A DNA stretch of 64,000 nucleotides. It comes from Hypomesus transpacificus (lineage: Eukaryota; Chordata; Actinopteri; Osmeriformes; Osmeridae). The DNA lies in NCBI RefSeq assembly GCF_021917145.1, contig NC_061068.1:11753210-11817209 (forward strand), in the 5' to 3' direction. The position numbers were made by a program, and so were the translations under genes. Position 1 is the first letter of the stretch. Every line of letters begins with the position of its first letter. Below are positions 33,601-64,000 of this stretch, piece after piece. The notes below the pieces were generated by a model, which saw only the letters and a list, made by a program, of their open reading frames with translations, was not told the DNA's origin and ran no database searches.

Positions 33601-34781
33601 CTGTGTAAGTGATCTGGGTTTTATTTTGTGATAGTTGAGTGTGTGTTTTTTTGTAAAAGGATGTTCCTTAAATGACTATATTGCAATGAAGTTATTTTTA
33701 CACTGACCACTTTGCTACTAATTCATTCTCTTTTTGCTAATGTTTTTTCTTAATTCTTTTTTTTTCACAGATGTATTAGTATGGAGCTTTGCTGTTTTTG
33801 TGGTGCTGGTTATTATTGGGGTTTTGGTGTCATGCAAAATTAGACGAAGAGGTAAAGTGTTGCATATAAGATTGTTACTTGCTTGTCAAAAATGTTTGAA
33901 TGTTTTCTGAAACATTTCTTCTCAGAGAAAGACATTCCGATATAAGCGACTGCACTGGCCAATATCATAAATTCAATACTTAAATAACTGAAATACTAAA
34001 TACTTACTTCGTTTTAAAATACTTAAATTACGTTACTTACGTAAATTTATAGTATTCTACAATGTAGTCATCACTTTATAATCTAGCTCTGTAATGGCTC
34101 TTTTTGATTTATTTTCAATTTATTCTCTCTCAAATAATTTGCAGGTTATAAGCCCAACAACTCCAAAACAGATTCCAATGGAAATTTCGAAGAGGTGAGC
34201 TTAAAAGCATGTTTTTGTTAATATTACAGTTAGTTATTACAGTCGTACACAACTGTATGACACAAACATCTCACACAAACCCGCTTTTTCATTATTGTGC
34301 CTTCTTCTGTCTCAATCTCTCTCTTCAGGTGAACGTCAAAGATCCCACGTTTATGTCTCTCACCTCCATATTCCCAGAACAGCAGTGTCTTCTCACAACA
34401 GGACACCACAGCAACAACATCAGTCAGGCACAACCTTCCCTTAACGGTTGCTCCGGCAACCAGGAAAACAAGCCCATGCCTCTTCATTCCACTACCCAGA
34501 TGATTACATATCAGACCCAGCCCTCCCCTCATCCCTCCAGCCCCCAGTCCCCAGTGAGTCCACTGCCCTCCAGCCCCCTGGTGAACTTCAACATCACTCT
34601 CAATGTGGACATGGGGAATGGGTGCTGTTCCGCACCTTCCAGTCTGCCCACAGACTCTTTGCAAAATAACTTCACAAACCCACCTCTTCCTCTGGGGAAG
34701 GAAGAGGAGTGTGTTAGCGTGGCGCAGCAGGAGGAAGGCAAGGAGGTGTTGATTGCAGTTCAGGAGAGTGAACATTCTTGA
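30572..34781 (+). CDS. tnfrsf1b: TNF receptor superfamily member, TNFR2 (TNFRSF1B)-like, complete
   Basis: Nine exons join in phase to give 455 aa (human TNFR2 has 461): 30572-30628, 31611-31716, 32184-32309, 32520-32672, 33126-33219, 33357-33604, 33771-33851, 34145-34194, 34329-34781. Exon 1 encodes a signal peptide. Exons 2-6 carry cysteine-rich domains (CCKKCLPG; CEQCPPAQY; CTCLPGMYC; CEPCPDGTFS), followed by a Thr/Pro-rich stalk. Exon 7 is the membrane segment. There is no death domain. The tail keeps a TNFR2-like block (NITLNVDMGNGC) and a TRAF-motif region (PLGKEEEC, AQQEE). TNFR2-type receptors bind TNF at the cell surface and signal through TRAF2 to NF-kB. The MIIP neighbour agrees with human TNFRSF1B synteny. 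TNFRSF14 is the main alternative, because it neighbours human MMEL1, but the tail and length favour TNFR2. The exon 4 acceptor is the least certain border. Confidence 0.85.
30915..31110. mobile_element. Possible hAT-like transposon fragment
   Basis: GGTGACCAGACGTCCTCTTT followed by ACCCGGACATGTCCTC resembles terminal sequence of hAT-type DNA transposons common in vertebrates. No matching inverted end was found within 1 kb, so this is a fragment at best. It lies in intron 1 of the TNFR2-like gene. Confidence 0.3.
31115..31192. repeat. 35-bp perfect direct repeat, period 43
   Basis: Copies at 31115-31149 and 31158-31192 are identical over 35 bp (beginning GCTCTGACTGTAGAGAGAAC) and separated by 8 bp. 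The perfect match suggests a recent tandem duplication. Confidence 0.9.
32001..32100 (-). mobile_element. Degenerate tRNA-Cys-like SINE (copy B)
   Basis: On the minus strand: GGGGTATAGCTTAGTGG (A box), CTGATTGCAGG (anticodon region with GCA), GGATCAATTCC (B box) and the tail CTTTGGATAAAAGCATCTG. This is the best preserved of the three copies. It lies in an intron of the TNFR2-like gene. Confidence 0.65.
33230..33305. repeat. CA microsatellite
   Basis: Interrupted CA tract in the TNFR2-like intron 5, starting about 10 nt after the donor. Confidence 0.88.
33771..33851 (+). CDS. tnfrsf1b: TNFR2-like exon 7: transmembrane segment
   Basis: The exon encodes a run of hydrophobic residues (FAVFVVLVIIGVLVSC) followed by KIRRR, a standard stop-transfer arrangement. 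Split codons match exons 6 and 8. Confidence 0.9.
34329..34781 (+). CDS. tnfrsf1b: TNFR2-like exon 9: cytoplasmic tail
   Basis: The 150-codon last exon holds most of the cytoplasmic tail. The human TNFR2 TRAF2 site SKEE corresponds to GKEE here, which breaks the usual first position of the [PSAT]-x-[QE]-E motif. A nearby AQQE does fit that consensus. The tail is Pro/Ser-rich and has no death domain. Confidence 0.85.
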   Translation: MNVKDPTFMSLTSIFPEQQCLLTTGHHSNNISQAQPSLNGCSGNQENKPMPLHSTTQMITYQTQPSPHPSSPQSPVSPLPSSPLVNFNITLNVDMGNGCCSAPSSLPTDSLQNNFTNPPLPLGKEEECVSVAQQEEGKEVLIAVQESEHS

Positions 34782-35042
34782 AGAAGCAAATGTTCTGTCA
34801 TTTAATGTATATATTTCATGTACAAAGTGTATACATAGTCGTTGTTAGTGTAGTTTTAAATATGTGAAAATAGCTAGTTTACCTCTAGTCTACATATTTT
34901 CTTAATACTGCTATTGAGTGTTAAATCTTCCGATCAAATGCATCATCTTGGCTCATGAATAAGCCACTATCGCCCCCTCCTGGTTAAGGATTTACCAACG
35001 ATGTATTCTCTTCACCAGAATTAAAATACGGTGTTGTAACAT

Positions 35043-35048
35043 AATAAA
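35043..35048 (+). terminator. tnfrsf1b: TNFR2-like gene candidate poly(A) signal
   Basis: AATAAA 262 nt after the stop codon; the first full AATAAA downstream that I found. Confidence 0.6.
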
Positions 35049-57586
<22,538 letters not shown>

Positions 57587-59766
57587 GGCGCGGACGAGCG
57601 GTCGAGGGCCGCGTCCGTGCTGGGAGTTAATTCCGGAAGGACTTACGAGTCGTGTGAGAAAACGACCCAGGGCCGCTACGGCGGAGCTGGGTGGTTGTTT
57701 TGAAACTGCTCTGAACCGGTTTGAGTTCCCTCGGTTGGTTGTATGTGTGGATGATGATCCTATGGGACCTCTGTGACAGTCATGGACCGGCCCACCTTGC
57801 ACAGGTCTGGGGCTCCTGTTGATCCACTGCTTGTCTCCCCAGGCAAGCCGACAGACAGACTCGACCTTTTGTCTCCGCTGACAGACAGATGGATGTTAGA
57901 GACTTCTGTGTCGTTGACTTGGCTGTGTGTGTGTGTGTGTGTGTGTGTAATGTGTCTTAAGGGCAGCACCTTTCCTTTGGCACAGCGAGCAGTTGAAGCC
58001 TTCTGTCCCCCTGAAAATGATGTCACAGTTATTCAATATATATGATCAAATGATTATTGTTTTATCCTCAGGATGTGTGTGTGTGTGTGTGTGTGTGTGT
58101 TTCGATGTGTCTGACTGATCTGTGACAGTCTGTTGTTCTGTACAAGTGTGATGGTCTGTGTCACTTTTGGGTAAGGAGAATGTCACCGCCCCTCTCCCCA
58201 GTCCTTGTGCCTGGGTTCTAATACATGAAACTGGAACACGGGATGTGCGCTTGATTTGTCTCAGAGTTTGCACTTCTGGGACTGTTGCATTGTTCTCATG
58301 CTACTGGGTAAAACCTATATCAAGTGCACCTGATTTATAGGCTTTGAGATGGGCGGGGAAGTGTGTGTCTAAACAGTATTTATCAGTGCTGGCGTTTCCG
58401 CTGCTCTTCCTCGATTGATTCATGGATACCTGTGGACCTCCAGTGGTGGAACTCTACATGTACCTGGTTCCCTCTATACTGGTCATGATGGCACTCGAGA
58501 ACATTCCATTCTTCCGCTCCCTCCCTTGTCCAATCGGATCACTGTCCTCTTGTCCAATCAGAAGGAAAGGAACCCTGCACCGTGACTCATCACACCACAT
58601 GAACCTCCAGATGAATCATCGTGTCGTTCTACCTGTTTCTTTTTTCTTTCTTTTTTGCGTTGAATTGCTACACACACCAAATATGTTTGTTTGTTTGAAT
58701 GCTGTAATGCCGTTCTGTAACACCAGTATAAGTGGATAAAATAAGGATTGTGCTCTGCTGTCCCTGTGCTGTGAACAGGACCAGCAATGTCGCTGCCGCA
58801 GCAGAAACTTCTGTGCTTCTCTGCAGCCTGACTCCTCCCAGGTGCCTCAAGTGCTCTTGTTTGTGATCCAGTGATTTTAGACAAGTACCCTGTATCCTAT
58901 GATAAGCGCAGAGAGATGGAGACAGAGTGGGAAAGAGAGAGAGAGAGATTGAGTCAGAGTGGGAGGGAGAGAAAGAGGAAATGGGAGAGAGATAAATATA
59001 GGGCTATCCGAGCACATGCTCCTTCGGGGACTCATTGTCAACCACCGCAAGAGTCATTCTAACAAGACAGTGAATGTGTGAGAAAGGGAGAAAGTGGAAG
59101 TAGGTGAACAACAACAAAAACAATTACAAATAAATAAAGTATTTGCACCTCCGGTTCTGCCCTAATCCCCCCTCCCCCCCTGCCCCCCCCCCCCCCTCTG
59201 CTGTTGTGGCTCTGTGTGTTTTTCCGTGTGTTTTTCTGTGTTGTTTCACATGAAATCATTTTGAAGGGGCAGTGCCCTGCGATGTTGGATGTGCCAGTAT
59301 GTTCCAGTATGTTCCAGTATGTGCAGTCTGAGGCTTCCGGGCGGCCTGTCTGTGGGAAGCACAACTGACTCCACAGGTCTACCCCCCAGCAGGGCCTACG
59401 AGTTAGTCTGACGCCCTCTCAGAGGATCCACACAACAGCGTACATGTGCCACGCCACGAGGACACGATCGAACAAACTGATCAAATTCATCATTTGTTAT
59501 ACACCTGTGTGGTTTGTCACGTTCAGCTGGCCAACTCTGGGACCCTGCTGGTGGGTATAGTCCTGTGATGTTGGTTATATATATATACATAATTATATAT
59601 AGCAAGAGATTATCATTTTAAGTGGGTTGGTGGTGGTGGTGGGTTGGTGGTGGAACTGTAGGATTTTTCAAGATGATTGTGTGTCTGGACGATGGTGGCT
59701 GTGGATTCATCACTCTGGTGTGCTTCTGCTGCTAGAGGTTCCTAACATGTTTTAATGTACAATAAA
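57587..59766 (+). other. trim62: TRIM62 3' UTR (putative)
   Basis: No coding frame follows the TGA. The first AATAAA noted downstream is at 59761-59766, giving a 2.2-kb 3' UTR with GT microsatellites at 57928-57948 and 58074-58100 and a C-rich run at 59167-59196. Confidence 0.55.
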
Positions 59767-61342
59767 TGACTGGTGAAACCAAGGCCTGCATGTCTCTGCG
59801 TGATCGTGTCTGACACACACACACAGCACAACACAAATCACACCCACTCAGCGTGATACCAATCACACAACTACAGGCGCGTGCACACACGGCATGATAC
59901 AAATACATCAAAGGTTGGGGCAATATTGGAACTGTACTGTCTGAAAGACGTGACCCGGTCTGACAAGTCAGTACCCGTTTCCCTTCAGTGTGTCTGGGAT
60001 GAGTGGAGATGTGCCAGCACTCTGCCAGCGCTCAAGGCTGCGGGCTCGACTCGTTCTTTGTTCTTTGTTTTTCCGTCCTGACATCAGTCATCATCTCACT
60101 CTGAGGCCTGTCTGAATGCCGCAGAATACAAGCAGAGAGGAAGCATGTGACAGATTGAGCTGCCTGCTTCAGAGACACATTCACACCCCCCCTGCAGGAG
60201 AAGGACGCGCTGGAGAGAGGGTCTTCGGTCTGGTTCAGAGAGCAACCTTCTTTGAGGTAGGTCAGAGGTACCATGACTGGTCACGTCAAGCTTCCCCTAT
60301 CCATGTCTTTGAACCATCCTGTCACAAACATTCAGCGATTTCCTGTCAAAGGAAACAATTCCAGTGGGGCTATCTGATGTTTGTCTTTCACCGGGCTAGG
60401 GAGGGAAAGGTTGGCAAGGAGACGGGAGATCAATGATGCATTCATTTTTAATGAAACCTTTGTATGAAGTGAATGTGTGAAATGGAGACCAGGGCCATAG
60501 GAGTGCGGAGTATAAAGCAAATGGTTGCTTTAGTGAGGCAAGTCTTCACAAAACCCAAACCTGTTTCTTTGCATTGATACTGTCCTGTAATTATTCAAAT
60601 TCATACAAAGACTGAAGTAACTAACTGACTAATCCATTTCATAACAGACTGACTAACCATTAGATGGATACATTGGAAAACAGAACTCCCATATCTACGT
60701 ACTTGTCATGCCAACATACATACATGTTACCATGGTACACGTGTACACTGTCTCATCTGTACTGTAGACATCACATTCCATTCCACATATGTACATATTT
60801 AAAGCCCCAGCAAACCACCTCAGCACGTTCTACTCCCACCTCCAGAAAAGCATTCTGCACCACTCCATCAAGGAAAGATGGAAAAGTGAGAAAACGAATG
60901 TGGATGCTCCAGTTGTGATCCTGTTACATGAATACATGCATAAGGTTACATGAATACATATATTGACCTTGAACTAAATAAGTGATTGATTACATATTTC
61001 ACATCTGATATTTGATTTGTTTTCTTCATCAAAGTACAAGCATAGATCAAATAGAAACTTAAACGTCTTCAGGAGACTTGAGATGCAGGGGGTTTGTTCC
61101 AGGAAAACTCACGGATGTAGATGCTAGGAGTTTGTTTGTGTTGACATATGCACCACCAAGCATCAAATTAATTCCTTTCAACAGAAGTCTTTTACTGCCT
61201 CATGCAAAAAAAAAAAAAATTTGACCTTTGACTTCTGACACTACTGAGTTGCATCAAGAGTTTATTTAGCTTCAATCCCATCCTCAATGGTATGACATAG
61301 ATTAAAAAATATATACAGTACAATTTCATACATACAGTCAAC
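59767..61342. other. Intergenic, no gene recognised
   Basis: TRIM62 ends from the left and a minus-strand gene from the right. No exon-like frame was found; an A-run lies at 61207-61219. Confidence 0.5.
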
Positions 61343-61348
61343 TTTATT
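61343..61348 (-). terminator. Candidate poly(A) signal, minus-strand gene
   Basis: AATAAA on the minus strand (TTTATT on plus), about 390 nt downstream of the TAG at 61737. Confidence 0.45.
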
Positions 61349-61736
61349 GCAGGGATTGTGTTCTTTATCTTCCATTAGCCATAACAGATGCCGGGCCGAT
61401 TGATTGAAGTTGCATCATGTGTTCCAGATTGCCCTCAGAGCAGAGGAACTGGAGCAGAGACCAGAGCAGGCCAGTGAATATGTTCATTTGTATGGTGCAC
61501 GCAGCAAGCAACAGCAACCTCCTTGTTCCTGTCAGTTCCCCAGGCTGACTGAGATCAGCAGCCTCTGCTGGCTATTCTGGGTTTCTGGTTCAAAACTGCT
61601 CTTGTTCCTCTCTCTCCTGGAACAGATACTATTTCACCTCAGGTGAAAATGTGCAATAATAAACTCACCAATATAACAAGACACTTTTTCATTCATTACA
61701 TCATTTCCTGGTTCCTGGGTTCCAGGTAATAGTCGA

Positions 61737-62012
61737 CTAGGGTCCTTCAGGCAAGGGGGCTTTGAGCTTCTCCTCTGGAGCCAAGTGTAGGGTGGGAAAG
61801 CGAAACTTCTGATAGACAGTGTCCTCTAAGCTCACATGTGAGCCTCCCACCTGGACCCTGCAGAAGAGGATGAGAGAGCAGCAGTGATTGTACTCAATGT
61901 TTTTTTTTACGTGGGCCGCTGTTTCACCTTGGAGGTGGAACCGCTTGACAACGAGACACGTGCAGATGAGGCGCGCAGTAACATCCCACGGACATACGAT
62001 GCTCACCCACCT
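61737..62012 (-). CDS. C-terminal exons of an unidentified gene
   Basis: Last exon 61737-61857 follows a strong pyrimidine tract and CTGCAG acceptor; in the phase that avoids an early stop it reads VQVGGSHVSLEDTVYQKFRF and ends PLPEGP before TAG. A possible preceding exon, 61928-62012 (with CYCAPHLHVSRCQ), ends in GTGAAA and leaves two bases, exactly what the last exon needs. The 70-bp intron is a usual fish size. No family was recognised and further upstream exons were not found. Confidence 0.4.
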   Translation of the reverse strand, partial: RWVSIVCPWDVTARLICTCLVVKRFHLQGETAAHVKKNIEYNHCCSLILFCRVQVGGSHVSLEDTVYQKFRFPTLHLAPEEKLKAPLPEGP

Positions 62013-62294
62013 CTGCATCGTCAAGGAGGAGGTGTTGGGGGTGCTCCGAGTCATTCTACTCCTTCTCTGAGAGAGAACAGTTGCTAGTTGCTACCGTACC
62101 TCAGGCTAACATGATGTCTGTGCCAAATGTTTAAACATTTGAGCTCTCTCATATTAATACAGACGATGATTCTTAGCTCCTTCGGCAGAGACATGATGAG
62201 AACGTCATTAAAACTACCCTGTGGCAACTACAAGACATTTCCTTCATCTTGCATCATCCCTTCTGTTCCTTGTGTCCTCCTGGAGCTTGTGCTT

Positions 62295-62298
<4 letters not shown>

Positions 62299-62328
<30 letters not shown>

Positions 62329-62330
62329 CC
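62299..62330. repeat. CA microsatellite
   Basis: Pure CA tract just before a SINE-like element. Confidence 0.9.
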
Positions 62331-62337
62331 ACACACA

Positions 62338-62445
62338 TATGGGGTATGGGGTCAGATCAGTGGCAGAGCATATGACTGTGTATGAAGAGGGTGGAGGTTC
62401 GAATCCCTGCTTAGTGTAAAAGTGTCTGCTAAAAATAATACACGA
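62338..62445 (+). mobile_element. Degenerate tRNA-like SINE (copy C)
   Basis: Contains GATCAGTGGCAGAGCATATG (A box and D-arm), a B box GGTTCGAATCC and the tail AAAGTGTCTGCTAAAA. The anticodon region reads ATGACTGTG, so the Cys assignment is weaker than for copies A and B. Confidence 0.6.
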
Positions 62446-63491
62446 TCATTGATTCACAAACACTGACTGCAGCATCTTAACATTTCAGACACCCATCAGA
62501 TCTCCCTCAGTGGTTCCCCTTCTATAAATTACTATATTGATTGATTTTCAACAACCACATCTCACTTGACATACGAACCATATATGATAAACTGTACATG
62601 ATGAAAAGGCACTATTTTCGAGCTGGCCCCATGGATCCTCTCTTCAGTCCTCTGAGGACGGTAAGCACACAGCCTTCCACACAGTCATGACGGCTGTGCG
62701 ACTGATTTCCATCTCTTACCGTCAGTCTCCTCTGCACACTTGAGCGTTCTTATGTGGTTGTATATGTCTGTACAGGTCTGAATACTTTGGTGGTGGAGGT
62801 GGTGAGCCAGCCTGTCCGCCTGTCTGGGCGCTGTGTGTTGACTCAGCCAAGCTAGCGTTTGCCTTCAGGCCGTCTCAGAGCCTCTGTCGTGAACTGCATT
62901 CCCTTTATCTGTCTCCTGTTTCAGATGTATGGAATGTGTAGCCTGTCATTCCTCCACCACAGGAGTGCACAGGAGTCTCGTTACAGGTGGACGTGTGTTG
63001 CCCGAGGCTCGTGTTGCGGCACAGTGCCCTCTGGTGTTGACCTGGCATCAAGAACCACATGGGCCAGGAGCAGAATTCCCCTTTCAGTAATTGTGTATAC
63101 TTAAGTCATAAGAAAATACAGACTTTATTATTAGCTCAAATAAAAACAAATCACAGTGTCAAGAAGTGATGGCAGTATTTTTTCAATGTATTTCAGTACG
63201 GTTACAGTGTCCCTCGGTGACGCGTCTCAACCTGCATTCTCAGCACATTTCAGCAGCTTTGGAAAGATTACTGTGCACACCAGAACAAGCCTGAGGAGTG
63301 AGTCCTTTGCTGTCTATTTAACTACTATTGACAGGTAGACCAGCTGTCTGTGTACATGCAATATTAATCTGATGATCCATCGCTCAGGGCTTAACGCTAC
63401 CCTCCTTCCCTCCCTTCCTCCATCCACCTCTCCTTACACAGTCAAGTCCCAACGCCCAGTTTAGGAGCAGGAGCCCAGAAAACAACAACCT
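62446..63491. other. No gene recognised
   Basis: No convincing exon. A plus-strand acceptor-like tract (TCTCCTGTTTCAG, ending 62923) precedes a short open frame, but no matching donor or partner was found. Confidence 0.45.
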
Positions 63492-63497
63492 TTTATT
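63492..63497 (-). terminator. Poly(A) signal of the right-edge gene
   Basis: AATAAA on the minus strand, 87 nt downstream of the TAG at 63584-63586. Confidence 0.65.
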
Positions 63498-63583
63498 GCA
63501 ACATGGCCTCAAAGAGTTCAGAATGTCTGCCGTTAACCACGGCCCTTCCCCTGGCCGTGGTTTCACCCTGACCAGGGTCAGGG

Positions 63584-64000
63584 CTACGAGGAGTGAGACA
63601 CCTCGGTCAGTGGGGTGTCCGTGCCGCGCAGTGCGCTCAGTAGAGGGCGTATACTCCACTCCAGCATGACCTCCACGCTGTAGACCAGCAGGATGTTAAC
63701 GCTGAGGCTGAGCGGCAGCACGCACAGAGAGAACACACACACCAGCCCTGTCATTAACCTAGCCCTGGGGGAGGGAAAGAACCCACCCTGCCCCCCATGC
63801 CGGCTAGCTGCTACGTGTAATGAGGAACCGTCTGTGTCCAGGTGTGTGCGTTCCTCCACAACGGGTGGGGGAGGCATGCCTGCGTTGCCAGCTTCCTGTC
63901 CCCCGTCTGAAGGCAAACACTCCAGGCGAAGGGAGATGGCAGAGTTTCCATGGTGACACTGAAACAGCTGCGCCGGGTTCCTGGCATAGAGGCTGGGAGT
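63584..64000 (-). CDS. C-terminus of an unidentified single-pass membrane protein (partial)
   Basis: The frame is open from the window edge for 138 codons to TAG. It begins TPSLYARNPAQLFQCHHGN, passes through a Gly/Pro-rich linker, and then has a hydrophobic segment (LMTGLVCVFSLCVLPLSLSV, continuing NILLVYSV) about 45-65 residues from the end, followed by a short tail ending TEVSHSS. The close poly(A) signal supports a true 3' end. The topology suggests a tail with one membrane helix; the family is not recognised. An upstream exon border within the segment cannot be excluded. Confidence 0.55.
   Translation of the reverse strand, partial: TPSLYARNPAQLFQCHHGNSAISLRLECLPSDGGQEAGNAGMPPPPVVEERTHLDTDGSSLHVAASRHGGQGGFFPSPRARLMTGLVCVFSLCVLPLSLSVNILLVYSVEVMLEWSIRPLLSALRGTDTPLTEVSHSS

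Noticed and set aside
34230..34775. 181-codon minus-strand frame opposite the TNFR2-like tail
   Set aside because: It is antisense to a well-supported last exon and has no matching exon or domain.
30572..34781. Assigning the receptor to TNFRSF14 because it neighbours MMEL1
   Set aside because: The long TNFR2-like tail, total length of 455 aa and the adjacent MIIP gene fit TNFRSF1B better; kept as an alternative.
62338..62445. A functional tRNA gene
   Set aside because: A and B boxes exist but the stems and anticodon region are degenerate and a SINE tail follows.

Overview
The window is intron-rich vertebrate nuclear DNA. Long simple-sequence tracts, minisatellites, degenerate tRNA-derived SINEs and vertebrate-type genes with compact introns point to a ray-finned (teleost-like) fish; no species can be named. 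There are no bacterial operons, CRISPR arrays or rRNA genes. I rebuilt exons by hand from reading frame, GT/AG borders and phase continuity. Names rest on remembered family sequences, because no search could be run.

Layout, left to right. (1) 70-3025, + strand: the C-terminal part of an unidentified gene (two exons). (2) 6105-15643, - strand: a complete M13 metallopeptidase of the neprilysin family, closest to MMEL1, in 23 coding exons (763 aa), with the HExxH zinc motif and C-terminal CRVW. (3) 15.7-25.2 kb: an intergenic stretch with two TAAT-rich blocks that look regulatory. (4) 25321-28867, + strand: MIIP, nine coding exons (439 aa). (5) 30572-34781, + strand: a TNF-receptor-superfamily gene closest to TNFRSF1B/TNFR2, nine exons (455 aa), with signal peptide, cysteine-rich domains, one membrane segment and a tail with TRAF-binding-like motifs. 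(6) 36233-57586, + strand: TRIM62, five coding exons giving 475 aa (RING, B-box, coiled coil, PRY-SPRY), with a 12.4-kb first coding intron full of minisatellites. (7) 61737-64000, - strand: the 3' ends of two unidentified genes, one with a C-terminal membrane segment.

MIIP next to a TNFR2-like gene matches the human 1p36.22 neighbourhood. MMEL1 (human 1p36.32) and TRIM62 (human 1p35.1) lie elsewhere on human 1p, so the window condenses several human 1p segments. The genes share no obvious pathway; the grouping is syntenic, not operonic.

I found no undescribed enzymatic or defence system. The most notable non-coding observations are tandem arrays lying on or within about 11 nt of three 5' splice sites, a 24-bp near-palindrome with homeodomain-type sites in TRIM62 intron 1, a 16-bp perfect hairpin with a poly-C loop, a phase-symmetric 27-nt exon in MMEL1, and related SINE copies that retain tRNA-Cys-like features.
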